A DNA stretch of 64,000 bases from Anaerocolumna sedimenticola. GTDB taxonomy: Bacteria > Bacillota > Clostridia > Lachnospirales > Lachnospiraceae. Below, piece after piece: positions 1 through 7,956 of the stretch (its first letter is position 1; every line of letters begins with the position of its first letter). A model generated the notes under the pieces. The model worked only from the letters and a program-made list of their open reading frames with translations. It made no database searches and had not been told where the DNA came from. Made by a program: the position numbers and the translations under genes. Location: NCBI RefSeq assembly GCF_009931695.1, contig NZ_CP048000.1, positions 2,745,501 through 2,809,500 on the forward strand, given 5' to 3'.

Positions 1-332
1 TAAAAGGCAGTGGGAAAGACCACCTTGGTTTCTTCTTTTGGTTCTCGGATACGGCCCAGTTTCTCAGCCCGCTTGTTACGCTCGGCTTCAGCAGCCGCAA
101 ACGTGTCTGGGTCAATGATTGCAGGATAATACTCATTTCCAAGATAACAGGCATTCCGCAGCATCCTGCCGATACCGGCATGGAAGGATTTGATACCGGC
201 TTTTTCGGCGGCAGTATCCAAAGAATCGCCGGACAGATAGGATTGGTATAGAATCTTTATCTGCTCGGCGGAGACCTTGTCTACCACGGCTTTCCCATTC
301 TCAATCCGGTAGCCAAATGGTGTGTGGCCCAT
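1..332 (-). CDS. Recombinase-domain protein (partial, runs off left edge)
   Basis: Translation from the ATG at 332 stays open to position 1, giving about 110 residues. It starts MGHTPFGYRIENGKAVVD and later has RMLRNACYLGNEYYPAIIDPDTF. This matches the Recombinase domain (PF07508) of large serine recombinases, but no resolvase catalytic domain precedes it. The ATG follows the stop codon of the full-length recombinase directly (TAAATG), so the two are translationally coupled. Clostridial prophages often carry such a second Recombinase-only protein beside the integrase. A role as accessory DNA-binding or directionality factor is inference. The C-terminus lies outside the window. Confidence 0.7.
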   Translation of the reverse strand, partial: MGHTPFGYRIENGKAVVDKVSAEQIKILYQSYLSGDSLDTAAEKAGIKSFHAGIGRMLRNACYLGNEYYPAIIDPDTFAAAEAERNKRAEKLGRIREPKEETKVVFPTAF

Positions 333-1895
333 TTATTTCACCAGCCTTTCTTTCGGCGTAATGCCGCATTTTAACTCAAATCCTATTTCTGTCCTGGAAT
401 AAACAATAATCCGCTCCACAAAGCGTTTAAAAATATCCCCGTCAAAGCCTGTCAGCATCACCGCTTTTGAAGTGTAGTGCAGCAGCTCACTGACTTCGCT
501 TAAGTGTTGGGTGTCGCTGTTTAAGAAGCGGACTAAGGATTCCTTCTGACGCTGCAGGCGTTCGGCCTCCTGCAGCAATTCATTGTTGCCCTTATTGTAA
601 ACGGCAGGCTCAAGGTATCCTTTGGTGAGAAGCCCCACCAGTACCTTTCGCTGTTCCGTGTTTTCTTCGAGTTTCTTATCAAGTTCACGGAGATTCACCA
701 GACTATCATCGGAATTTATTCCGCGCAGACTCATAAGCAGCGGCTTGAGGACAGCTTCATGAGCGAAAATGAGCTTATTCATCATGGTGACGAATGCGTA
801 TTCAAAATCGGACTCTGAAATATATTTCATAGGACATTTTTTAATGTCCGCAATGTGAGTGGAACAGCACCATGCGGTGTATTTTCTGCCGCTCCCATGG
901 ATTCGGCGTTTGAATTTACCGCCACACTGACCGCAGATGATTTTACCGGAAAAAGGATAACGACTCTGGTATTTTTCGTTATACTTTACTACACCTTTTT
1001 CCTTGCCGCGCTGCTCGATGGCTATCTGTGCAGCTTCAAAATCTTCATGGCTGACAATAGCCTCATGATGATTTTTAATAAGGTACTGGTCTTTTTCACC
1101 GTGGTTGGTGTGGCGATTGAAGTGCTCATCGGTATAGGTCTTTTGAAAAATGGCGTCGCCGGTATATTTTTCGTTGCCGACCATCCCGCGAATGGTTGTT
1201 GCCGTCCAGCGCCCACCTTTCTTGGTAGGCACTTTGCGATGGTTCAGCTCATCCGCAATTTTATGGGTGCCTTTGCCTGACAAGATTTCAGCAAAGATGA
1301 ACCGGACGATTTCAGCCTGGGATTCATTGACGACCATCCTCCCATCAACGGCATCGTAGCCATAAGGCGGATAGGAGATTTTGAAGGTGCCGTTTTGGAA
1401 GCGGCGCTTTACCGACCACTTGTTGTTTTCCGAGATGGAGACCGACTCGCTTTCGGCCAGTCCACTCAGGATTGACAGCATGAGTTCGCTTTCCATTGAC
1501 CCGGTGTTAATGTTCTCCTTCTCGAAATAAATGAAAATACCAAGGTCAATCAGCTTCCTGACCAGTTCCAAACAGTCGGTGGTGTTTCGGGCAAATCTGC
1601 TGATAGACTTCGTAATTATAAAGTCAATTTTCTTATTCTCACAATCAGCAATCATCCGAAGCAGCTCCGGCCGTTTTTCCTTTTTAGTGCCAGTAATGCC
1701 CTCGTCATAATAAAGACCTGCAAACTCCCAATCGGGATTTGCATTGATGTAAGATTCATAGTGCTTTAATTGCGCCTGCAGGCTTTCCAGCTGTTCATCG
1801 CTGTCGGTGGAGACACGGCAGTAGGCCGCAACACGCAGCTTTTGCCGTTCGGTGAAATCAGCCGTATTTTGGGCGATTTTCGTTACCTTTTTCAA
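333..1895 (-). CDS. Large serine recombinase / prophage integrase
   Basis: A 520-residue site-specific recombinase that should integrate and excise the prophage through a 5' phosphoserine intermediate. Visible domains: an N-terminal resolvase fold with YCRVSTD (nucleophile Ser29) and DEGITGTK, the Recombinase domain beginning near YPPYGYDAVDG, and a zinc ribbon with CGQCGG followed by a WCC segment. A coiled-coil tail rich in Leu, Glu and Lys follows. The length fits the family (450-600 aa). An upstream AGGAGGTGAGAA supports the start. It lies downstream of the lysis genes, the usual end position in clostridial siphoprophages. Attachment sites could not be identified because the left boundary is outside the window. 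Confidence 0.93.
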   Translation of the reverse strand: MKKVTKIAQNTADFTERQKLRVAAYCRVSTDSDEQLESLQAQLKHYESYINANPDWEFAGLYYDEGITGTKKEKRPELLRMIADCENKKIDFIITKSISRFARNTTDCLELVRKLIDLGIFIYFEKENINTGSMESELMLSILSGLAESESVSISENNKWSVKRRFQNGTFKISYPPYGYDAVDGRMVVNESQAEIVRFIFAEILSGKGTHKIADELNHRKVPTKKGGRWTATTIRGMVGNEKYTGDAIFQKTYTDEHFNRHTNHGEKDQYLIKNHHEAIVSHEDFEAAQIAIEQRGKEKGVVKYNEKYQSRYPFSGKIICGQCGGKFKRRIHGSGRKYTAWCCSTHIADIKKCPMKYISESDFEYAFVTMMNKLIFAHEAVLKPLLMSLRGINSDDSLVNLRELDKKLEENTEQRKVLVGLLTKGYLEPAVYNKGNNELLQEAERLQRQKESLVRFLNSDTQHLSEVSELLHYTSKAVMLTGFDGDIFKRFVERIIVYSRTEIGFELKCGITPKERLVK

Positions 1896-1945
1896 ATTCT
1901 CACCTCCTTGTCAGCATGACATATTACCTCTGAAACCAAGTAATA

Positions 1946-2167
1946 TCAACGATATCTGGGCATAATCTGCGCCAGCGCAGGTGAGAAAGATTGGCGGTTT
2001 AGTGTGGTTATCTTGTTGAATTCATCCACAGTAATCAAGTTGTTTTTCAACATGGCTTCTAATATTTGCTGAGCCAGAAAATAATCATACTCATGCTGCA
2101 GCCGTTCCTGCGGAACCGGCTTTTTCTCGTAACTGATTTCCAGCTTTTCACCTGTAATGTTTGTCAT
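1946..2167 (-). CDS. Small SHOCT-like protein
   Basis: 73 residues. The ATG at 2167 was chosen because GGAGG sits 8 nt upstream; the longer upstream reading lacks a site. The C-terminal half (QQILEAMLKNNLITVDEFNK) resembles the SHOCT motif, a short helical module with an I-T/S-x-E/D-E-F signature often found in small prophage and plasmid proteins. Function is unknown. It is set off from the amidase by a strong terminator and has its own leader carrying the shared bipartite prophage motif, so it is probably a separately controlled unit just upstream of the integrase. Confidence 0.75.
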   Translation of the reverse strand: MTNITGEKLEISYEKKPVPQERLQHEYDYFLAQQILEAMLKNNLITVDEFNKITTLNRQSFSPALAQIMPRYR

Positions 2168-2185
2168 ATTCGTTTCCTCCCATCG

Positions 2186-2239
2186 GAGGGCAGATAACCC
2201 TCTCACCATCCACAGGACAGAAGAGGGCGGTTTGAGTAC
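2186..2239 (-). promoter_or_regulatory. Shared bipartite motif plus hairpin, copy A
   Basis: On the minus strand this leader reads GTACTCAA, 11 nt, CTGTCCTGTGGA, then a short hairpin (GAGGG/CCCTC), then the GGAGG of the SHOCT-like gene. The same arrangement with the same 11-nt spacing occurs at 33657-33710 and 37876-37931. It could be a promoter for the prophage sigma-like factor (TACTCA, 17 nt, CTGTGG) or a leader RNA. No known family was recognised. Confidence 0.6.
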
Positions 2240-2253
2240 CGAAAACATGAAGT

Positions 2254-2290
2254 AAAAAAATAACCGCCGGGTGAAATCAATCACCCGGCG
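2254..2290 (-). terminator. Rho-independent terminator after the lysis module
   Basis: A perfect 10-bp stem (2265-2274 with 2281-2290, CGCCGGGTGA) with a 6-nt loop, followed on the minus strand by TTATTTTTTT. It lies 15 nt past the amidase stop and should end the long leftward late transcript. Confidence 0.9.
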
Positions 2291-2304
2291 ACATCGAAAG
2301 GCAT

Positions 2305-3003
2305 TTATTCGGTTTTGATGAAAGCGTCCGTAAATCCGGCTGCTTTAACCTTGGCGAGCATCGCCTCGGCATTGGCCTTGACGCTGTACGCTCCAACCTG
2401 AACGCGGTAGAGCTTATTTGGCTCTCCGGGCGTAGGCGCCGGGGCGGTAAGAAGTCTTTTAACATCGGCACGGAAAGTATCCATAGATTTCCCAAACTTC
2501 GGGAACCAGTGCATCACATCGGAGTGGTTTGATGCGATACCTTGTTTATAGCCTTCGGAGTGGCAGATGATGTTTTTCTCAGTCAAGCCGTATAGCTTGC
2601 AGAGATATACGCAAAGCTCCACGGCTTCCGCATATACATTGCCGAAATAAGATGTGTCAGTCAAACCATCCTCGCAGATTTCGAAGCCGATGTGCGTATC
2701 ATTGCCTGAACCGCCGCAGTGCCAGCCGCGATGGTTCCACGGAAGAGTCTGGTATGTTGCGATTGATCCATCCGCCAGCTTGCCGATAAAGGCATGGACG
2801 CAGACCTGACGGCCATCAGGCTTATCCTGATTCCAGTGGTTGCCGTACTGGTTCTTTCCCAGCAAGCCGTCATCGGGTGCTACGTAGCGTTTCAGCCAAG
2901 GATTATTCGCCCCGGTAGAGTGAACCATGATGCCTTTTGGTGTTATCGTTTTTCCCGCCTTATAGCAGGCGTTGTTTGTCAGTATTTGTTTTCGCAGATT
3001 CAT
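2305..3003 (-). CDS. N-acetylmuramoyl-L-alanine amidase (endolysin) with SPOR-like C-terminus
   Basis: 232 residues. It should cleave the amide bond between MurNAc and L-Ala of peptidoglycan at the end of the lytic cycle. The amidase_2 fold shows GIMVHSTG near the N-terminus, then HRGWHCGG, HIGFEIC and ICHSEG, with His and Cys residues suited to zinc binding. The C-terminal ~40 residues (LYRVQVGAYSVKANAEAML) look like a SPOR domain, known to bind denuded glycan. Start: the ATG at 3003 has GAGGAG 7 nt upstream; a TTG 15 nt earlier overlaps that site and is unlikely. It lies after the holin and fibre genes, typical of a lysis cassette. Confidence 0.92.
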   Translation of the reverse strand: MNLRKQILTNNACYKAGKTITPKGIMVHSTGANNPWLKRYVAPDDGLLGKNQYGNHWNQDKPDGRQVCVHAFIGKLADGSIATYQTLPWNHRGWHCGGSGNDTHIGFEICEDGLTDTSYFGNVYAEAVELCVYLCKLYGLTEKNIICHSEGYKQGIASNHSDVMHWFPKFGKSMDTFRADVKRLLTAPAPTPGEPNKLYRVQVGAYSVKANAEAMLAKVKAAGFTDAFIKTE

Positions 3004-3030
3004 CGTAATTCTCCTCAAAATTGGAATGTG

Positions 3031-4449
3031 TTATAGATTTGCAGGATACAGGTGGTAGGTAAACTTCAAGTCACAATAAGCGGTCGACGATGTGCCGTTG
3101 CTTCCCAAGCGGATGTACAGCCCATATCCGGCGGGAATCCGACTCTGACGCATTTCAATATGGATGTGCTGGGCTTCATTGGTGCTGTCCGCTCCGATAG
3201 GTGTACTCCGGGAGATTCTGGTGAAATTCTGCTCATCGTTGGAGATATACAAGTCCAGCTCTTTCTCACTCGTATCCGATTGGCGGCAAAGGGTTACCAG
3301 ATGGCAGTCGTAAGCCACCGGCAAAAGCAGACCGCTTTGACCTTCTATAGGCACGCTGCCGACAGGTAGTATTGTGTGCAATGGCCCTCTGATACTGTTG
3401 GTACCGCCAGCACCTGTGACATTGCCAGACATGACGTATCTCAGATACGCCGCTCGGGTAAAGGCGTTGATTGTTGCCGCTGCGGTGGATGTCAGCATCA
3501 AGGCTGTGTTCGAGTCCTCAGCCTTTTCCAGCAAGAACAGGCTCTCTCCAGGGGCAATGGTAATATCACCGATGGAAAACCTCTGGTTCGTCCAATATGC
3601 GGTACATGCTGGATTCGGTTTTGTTCCTGTCCCATAGGCAATATTCGTGTCATCTTGGACGCCCCTTACGGCTTCGGCAAGTTTACTGATGGTATTACGG
3701 AGGGTGTCTTGAATCAGTACCTGCACATTGTTTGCTGCGGGACTGCCCAGGGATGTAACGAAGGTATATGTTACCGGACCTATTGCCACGTTGCTGCCAG
3801 CCGATATATTTGTGAATGTGATGGCCGCCCTACGGCTCGCCATATCTGGTGCCGTAGCCGTTTCCACCGGATGCCAGTGGTTGAGCAGAATCCCCGTCCG
3901 CGTGTACAGCGTGCCACGGGCATCTTCGAGCAGATTGTGCGTATCGTCGATCTGGGAGTTGGCACTGACTAAAAGATCGTGTGTGGTGTTTAGCAAATTA
4001 TAGTTGTTATTTAACAGGTCATAAGTGAGATTTAGCAGGTTATATATGTCATTCACATTCAGCGCGGCCAAGGCTGAAAGCACTTGATTCAGCCACTCCT
4101 GGGCGGGAGGCTCCGGCGGTTCGGCTATACCATCCGCAAGGGCTTCCTCGACGATGGTGAGTATACGCACGCTTTTCCCGACAACATCATCATAAGTGAC
4201 CCTGATCTCCAGCCGCCCGACGCCAACGAGTGATGTGTCCGTTGCGCTGGGCGACCATGTCAGCACGCCGTTGGCGTAGTCCGTGACCACGGGATAGGCG
4301 ACACCGTCCGGACGCTTGTAAATGGCGGTTAAGGCGGCGCCGGGATACGTATCATTCAACAAGCTGGAAACGTCAAACTCAAGATGCCGGTAATGGTGCT
4401 CGCCGCGCCGCCCGATGAACACCGTTGCCGCTTTTGTCAGGTCAATCAA
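3031..4449 (-). CDS. Baseplate/tail-tip structural protein (BppU-like N-terminus)
   Basis: 472 residues. The N-terminal ~110 residues (MIDLTKAATVFIGRRGEHHYR...) look like the Ig-like N-terminal domain of upper baseplate proteins. A helical segment with repeated YNLLN/YDLLN/HDLLV units around residues 135-175 would trimerise, followed by a beta-rich C-terminal part that could bind host or carbohydrate. Family assignment is from overall resemblance only. The start appears to be TTG: it overlaps the holin stop (TTGA) and has GGAGGTGG 9 nt upstream. An odd position: it lies between holin and amidase. Confidence 0.6.
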   Translation of the reverse strand: MIDLTKAATVFIGRRGEHHYRHLEFDVSSLLNDTYPGAALTAIYKRPDGVAYPVVTDYANGVLTWSPSATDTSLVGVGRLEIRVTYDDVVGKSVRILTIVEEALADGIAEPPEPPAQEWLNQVLSALAALNVNDIYNLLNLTYDLLNNNYNLLNTTHDLLVSANSQIDDTHNLLEDARGTLYTRTGILLNHWHPVETATAPDMASRRAAITFTNISAGSNVAIGPVTYTFVTSLGSPAANNVQVLIQDTLRNTISKLAEAVRGVQDDTNIAYGTGTKPNPACTAYWTNQRFSIGDITIAPGESLFLLEKAEDSNTALMLTSTAAATINAFTRAAYLRYVMSGNVTGAGGTNSIRGPLHTILPVGSVPIEGQSGLLLPVAYDCHLVTLCRQSDTSEKELDLYISNDEQNFTRISRSTPIGADSTNEAQHIHIEMRQSRIPAGYGLYIRLGSNGTSSTAYCDLKFTYHLYPANL

Positions 4450-4877
4450 GTTCTGCCACCTCCAACGGGCGGCTCCTCATTTCGCCCATGAAGCTGCTGG
4501 AGCACCGCCTTGAGTTTGTCGGGGATAGGCAGCCCAAGGTGAGCCGAATTTTCAAGGAGGGAAACCCCTTCATTGCTCAGGTAGAAGAAAATCACCGCCG
4601 TGCGGAGAGCACCGCTGTTGCCGCCCAGTATCTGCGTGTCGAGGATATGGGCAACACCTACCAGCACGAAGATGAGTACCTTTTTGAAGATGCCCCTCGC
4701 GCCGATCTCGCTGGACAGCTTCTTATCCGCAATGGCGCAAAGCACGCCCGTCAGATAATCTACGGCCACAAAAGCAATCAGCGCGTAGAGAAAGCCATCC
4801 AGACCGCCCAGATACCATCCAAGGAAACCGCCAATAGCCGCAAGAGCCAGCTGTACCCAATTCCAAATCTCTTTCAT
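4446..4877 (-). CDS. Phage holin (toxin secretion/lysis holin family)
   Basis: 143 residues. It should oligomerise in the cytoplasmic membrane to release or activate the endolysin. Features: a hydrophobic segment near residues 8-35 (LALAAIGGFLGWYLGGLDGFLYALIAF is split by few polar residues), the family-type AVDYLTGVLCA and SSEIGARGIFKK motifs, another hydrophobic stretch (VLIFVLVGVAHILD) and a helix with NEGVSLLENSAHLGLPIPDKL. These fit the phage_holin_4 family. Start: the ATG at 4877 with GGAGGTG 6 nt upstream; the GTG three codons earlier lies inside that site. Confidence 0.9.
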   Translation of the reverse strand: MKEIWNWVQLALAAIGGFLGWYLGGLDGFLYALIAFVAVDYLTGVLCAIADKKLSSEIGARGIFKKVLIFVLVGVAHILDTQILGGNSGALRTAVIFFYLSNEGVSLLENSAHLGLPIPDKLKAVLQQLHGRNEEPPVGGGRT

Positions 4878-4953
4878 TGAAAACACCTCCGTTCATGAAT
4901 TTGGTTATAAGAAAAGCGCCCCCATGAAAAGCGAGAGCGCTGAAAGTGATGCC

Positions 4954-7425
4954 TTATAGTGTCAGAATCAAGTTTTGGAGCTGCTGCATCACATCCGCTT
5001 TTGGCCGCCCCATTCCGATAGGCAGCCATGTCACGGGCGGGATATCAAAGGTCGGCGAAGCATCGAAGTCGTTGATCATTGTGATGACCGGTTCGATAGC
5101 TTTCCGAAGTTCCGTAATATGAAACGGCCAGCTTTTGACGGCGGTCTTGCCTGCGATGATTACCTCGCGCCAAGCCGCCTGTGACAGACAGTGATAGTGG
5201 CGTACCGTATTTACAGCTGTTCGGAGTGCTTGGATATGTGCCTCCTTCACATGAGTCACGTTTGCGGTGATTGTCTCAAAAGGCGAAGGCAATATTGTAA
5301 AGGTGCGGATGACCTCCGGGCTTGACGACTCGATATCGCTGTCGAGGCAGCGGAAGGCTACGGTATGGTTCCCGACAGGCAATGATTCCGCTTGATATAC
5401 TGTTTTGGCGCCGCCCACGAGATAGCCGCCTGTAGAGAACTTCTCGGGATTATCCACGCTGTTATTCCACGGTCCCGCATCAATCTTCACTTCCACGATT
5501 TGAGTCTGTCCATCCGGCTCAATGCCCGTAGTAATCATAAAACGCGGCGTGGTGTTGTAAGTGGAGCTGCCGGATATTGGGCATATGATTGATGGCGCGG
5601 CGGGCGGGCTGTTTTTCTTGACCGTGCCGCTCACCACATAGGGGGAAACGGCATCCAGTACGTCGGTAACGCTGATACGGTATCGGGTGTAAGTTCCTGC
5701 TACAGGGGAAGCGGTTGCTTCGTAGGTGCCGGAGGTCGCACTTGAAACGACAATCGCCAACGCCTCGTATGCCGACCAATTCGTGCCGTCCGTAGAGGTA
5801 GCCCGCTGGATGACATACTGCTTGATGGCGCTGGTACCCGGAGCTGCGCCGCTCCATGCGAGAGTTACAGTGTTGACCTCGTAGATGGCAGGCGTGGCGT
5901 TAAAGGAGGACGGCGGTGTAGGAAGTGTGTTTCTGCGAACACTATTGCTTGATACCGTCCAGTCGGAGTAGAAGCCCTCACCGGCGGTACCACGGGTCCT
6001 CACCCGAAAACGGCGGTAATTGCCGCGTATGGCCGGAGGGCTGACACTCACGCTGCCGCTTGTCGCGGAAGTATTGACGGTAGTCAGAGCTGTCCATGCA
6101 CTCCATGCGCTATTGTCGGAGGAATCGCTATACTGTATTTCATAGGATATGATGGCGTTACCCGCGCCGCTTGCAGCACCGCTCCACGAAAGAGTGACGT
6201 TCCCTTCAGACAGCGTAGTGCTTACCGAGCAAGCGGTCGGCGCTCCGCAGGCCGTGATGTCGCAGTAGATGCTGCCCGTGATCTTCTTGGAGGAGTAAAC
6301 ATCCAGTGTGTCGATTGTCCAGATGCCAAACTGTGTATATGTTCCTGGTGTTCTCGATACATTCGGGGTGTAGCTGCCGCCACTGGCCGCCAAGGTCAGC
6401 GTAGCCAGAACATTCCACGCGCTCCATGTACTGTTATCCGTAGATGTGCGGCTGGCAATCTGATATCCCTTAATTGGGCTGGTACCGCCTGATGCTCCGC
6501 TCCATGTTAGTGTAATGGTTTCGTCGCTGTACGTTGTGGGAGAAGCACTCGCTGTAGTTGGCGGGTTGGGTACCGTATTCCTCCGGACGGAGTTCGTTGA
6601 AACCTTCCAGCCTGAGTAATAGCTTGCCCCGGCTGTGCCGCGTGTTCGCACCTGGAATCTGCGGTAATTGCCTCTTGTGGAGGGCGGCGATACTGTCACG
6701 CTCCCGCTGGTAGCGGAAGTGGCTACTGTGGTAAGAGCCGTCCACGATCCCCACGTGATATTGTCCGAAGAATCGCTGTATTGGATTTCATAGCCGGATA
6801 TAGCGTTATTTGTGCCGCCTGATGCTCCGCTCCAGGATAGGGTTACACTGCCTTCCGAGAGTGTGCTGCTCACAGAACAGGAGGTCGGCGCACTGCAGGC
6901 CGTTGTTCGGCTTGCCCAGTTAATGGTCAGAACAATCTGGCTTAAGTCGTCTCTTCCACCAAAGCCCATATAGTTGAGGGTACTGGAACCCGCATCCATG
7001 AATAGGCAATTGCTGGCGCCGCTGCCGATGGAATCAATGAGAGCAGTAGAAATGGCGATATCCTTGGCACCCTGTCCGGCGGAAACAGTGTAGTTATATC
7101 CGGCAGTAACCTTTGTAGGTCTGCTCCCGGATACACTTGAACCCGAACTGGGGGCTGGCATACCGTACGCATTTCCGGCATACAGCGTCATGGTTCTGGC
7201 AGAACCCCAGTCACCCGCAGCTATCCTGACAAGGTGAATGGTGGCAGAGGTAGGGTAATAGTTCGCATAAGTATTTCTGATGCTGGTAAGGTCAAACAGC
7301 ATGGCGCCAACGTTTTCATAATTATTAGCCTCAGGATAAACCCCTTGTCGTACGTAATCAGTTACGCCCGCGATCCAGCTACCGTTACGCCAGGTACACG
7401 CATTTATAGCCTGATAGGTTGCCAT
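4954..7425 (-). CDS. Tail fibre/minor structural protein with fibronectin type III repeats
   Basis: 823 residues. The first ~175 residues form a beta-rich domain of unknown family (MLFDLTSIRNTYANYYPTS). At least four Fn3-like repeats follow, each with a LSWSG/LTWSG strand and NYRRFQVRTRG or similar. They alternate as A-B-A'-B': repeats 1 and 3 begin CSAPT/CGAPT and share IQYSDSSDN, repeats 2 and 4 begin PNPPT/PTPPS. A fifth Ig-like domain begins SPPAAPSIICPISG. Fn3 arrays in phage tails are thought to aid weak adhesion to the cell surface. ATG start with GAGGTGAATTCCT before it. Confidence 0.8.
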   Translation of the reverse strand: MATYQAINACTWRNGSWIAGVTDYVRQGVYPEANNYENVGAMLFDLTSIRNTYANYYPTSATIHLVRIAAGDWGSARTMTLYAGNAYGMPAPSSGSSVSGSRPTKVTAGYNYTVSAGQGAKDIAISTALIDSIGSGASNCLFMDAGSSTLNYMGFGGRDDLSQIVLTINWASRTTACSAPTSCSVSSTLSEGSVTLSWSGASGGTNNAISGYEIQYSDSSDNITWGSWTALTTVATSATSGSVTVSPPSTRGNYRRFQVRTRGTAGASYYSGWKVSTNSVRRNTVPNPPTTASASPTTYSDETITLTWSGASGGTSPIKGYQIASRTSTDNSTWSAWNVLATLTLAASGGSYTPNVSRTPGTYTQFGIWTIDTLDVYSSKKITGSIYCDITACGAPTACSVSTTLSEGNVTLSWSGAASGAGNAIISYEIQYSDSSDNSAWSAWTALTTVNTSATSGSVSVSPPAIRGNYRRFRVRTRGTAGEGFYSDWTVSSNSVRRNTLPTPPSSFNATPAIYEVNTVTLAWSGAAPGTSAIKQYVIQRATSTDGTNWSAYEALAIVVSSATSGTYEATASPVAGTYTRYRISVTDVLDAVSPYVVSGTVKKNSPPAAPSIICPISGSSTYNTTPRFMITTGIEPDGQTQIVEVKIDAGPWNNSVDNPEKFSTGGYLVGGAKTVYQAESLPVGNHTVAFRCLDSDIESSSPEVIRTFTILPSPFETITANVTHVKEAHIQALRTAVNTVRHYHCLSQAAWREVIIAGKTAVKSWPFHITELRKAIEPVITMINDFDASPTFDIPPVTWLPIGMGRPKADVMQQLQNLILTL

Positions 7426-7436
7426 AGGAATTCACC

Positions 7437-7939
7437 TCACTCGTAGACCGCCGTTACCAGCGAGTTGACCAGCCCGCAAAGGCTGGTATTTAGCCGGGTA
7501 TCGGTGATGTTATTTGCGACTATTGATGTGGCGGCAGCCGGTACAAGCACATCGGCAATGCCAAGCTCATAGACGTCGCTGGTTCTCGTCAGTGCCGGAG
7601 CTACCGGGTTTGGAGCGGGAGTGCCGGTGACAACGGCAAGCTGAATGCTCCGGCTTATCATGCTTAAGCGAACCACGACCCGGTCGATTCTGGGATTGCT
7701 TCCGTTTGCTGTTGCCAGAGGAATGTTTCGGGCATCCGTATTCTCATACCGGTATCCGTTGATCCATGCGCTTCCCGCCGCCACGCTCACGGCCAAGCCG
7801 GTTCCTGGTGTGACCTGCAGGTTTGTCGCGGCGGCATAAAAAACACCGTTTGAGACCAAACTTCCGAAATATGCCGCAAAATCCGCTGCGTCATAGACCC
7901 TGTCCCGCCGGATGAGTTAAAAAAACCGCTTTTCTCCAT
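7437..7939 (-). pseudogene. Phage tail structural protein, split by a one-base deletion
   Basis: The reading frame from 7859 down gives 140 residues (NGVFYAAATNLQVTPGTG, a minor structural protein family found next to Gp37-like genes), but the family's usual N-terminus is in another frame. From the ATG at 7939, which has AGGAGGT 9 nt upstream, the frame reads MEKSGFFNSSGG. Adding one base to the CCC run at 7904-7906 (plus strand) joins it to DRVYDAADFAAYFGSLVSNG. The join restores a full protein of ~167 residues. Either a real frameshift or a sequencing error in a G/C run. Confidence 0.75.
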
Positions 7940-7956
7940 ATGCCATTACCTCCTTT

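Noticed and set aside
4425..4880. Long plus-strand ORF over the holin gene
   Set aside because: Antisense shadow of the holin, which has clear family motifs and a ribosome site on the minus strand.
4900..4950. Terminator between the fibre and holin genes
   Set aside because: Only a 5-bp AGCGC/GCGCT stem with a long loop; too weak.
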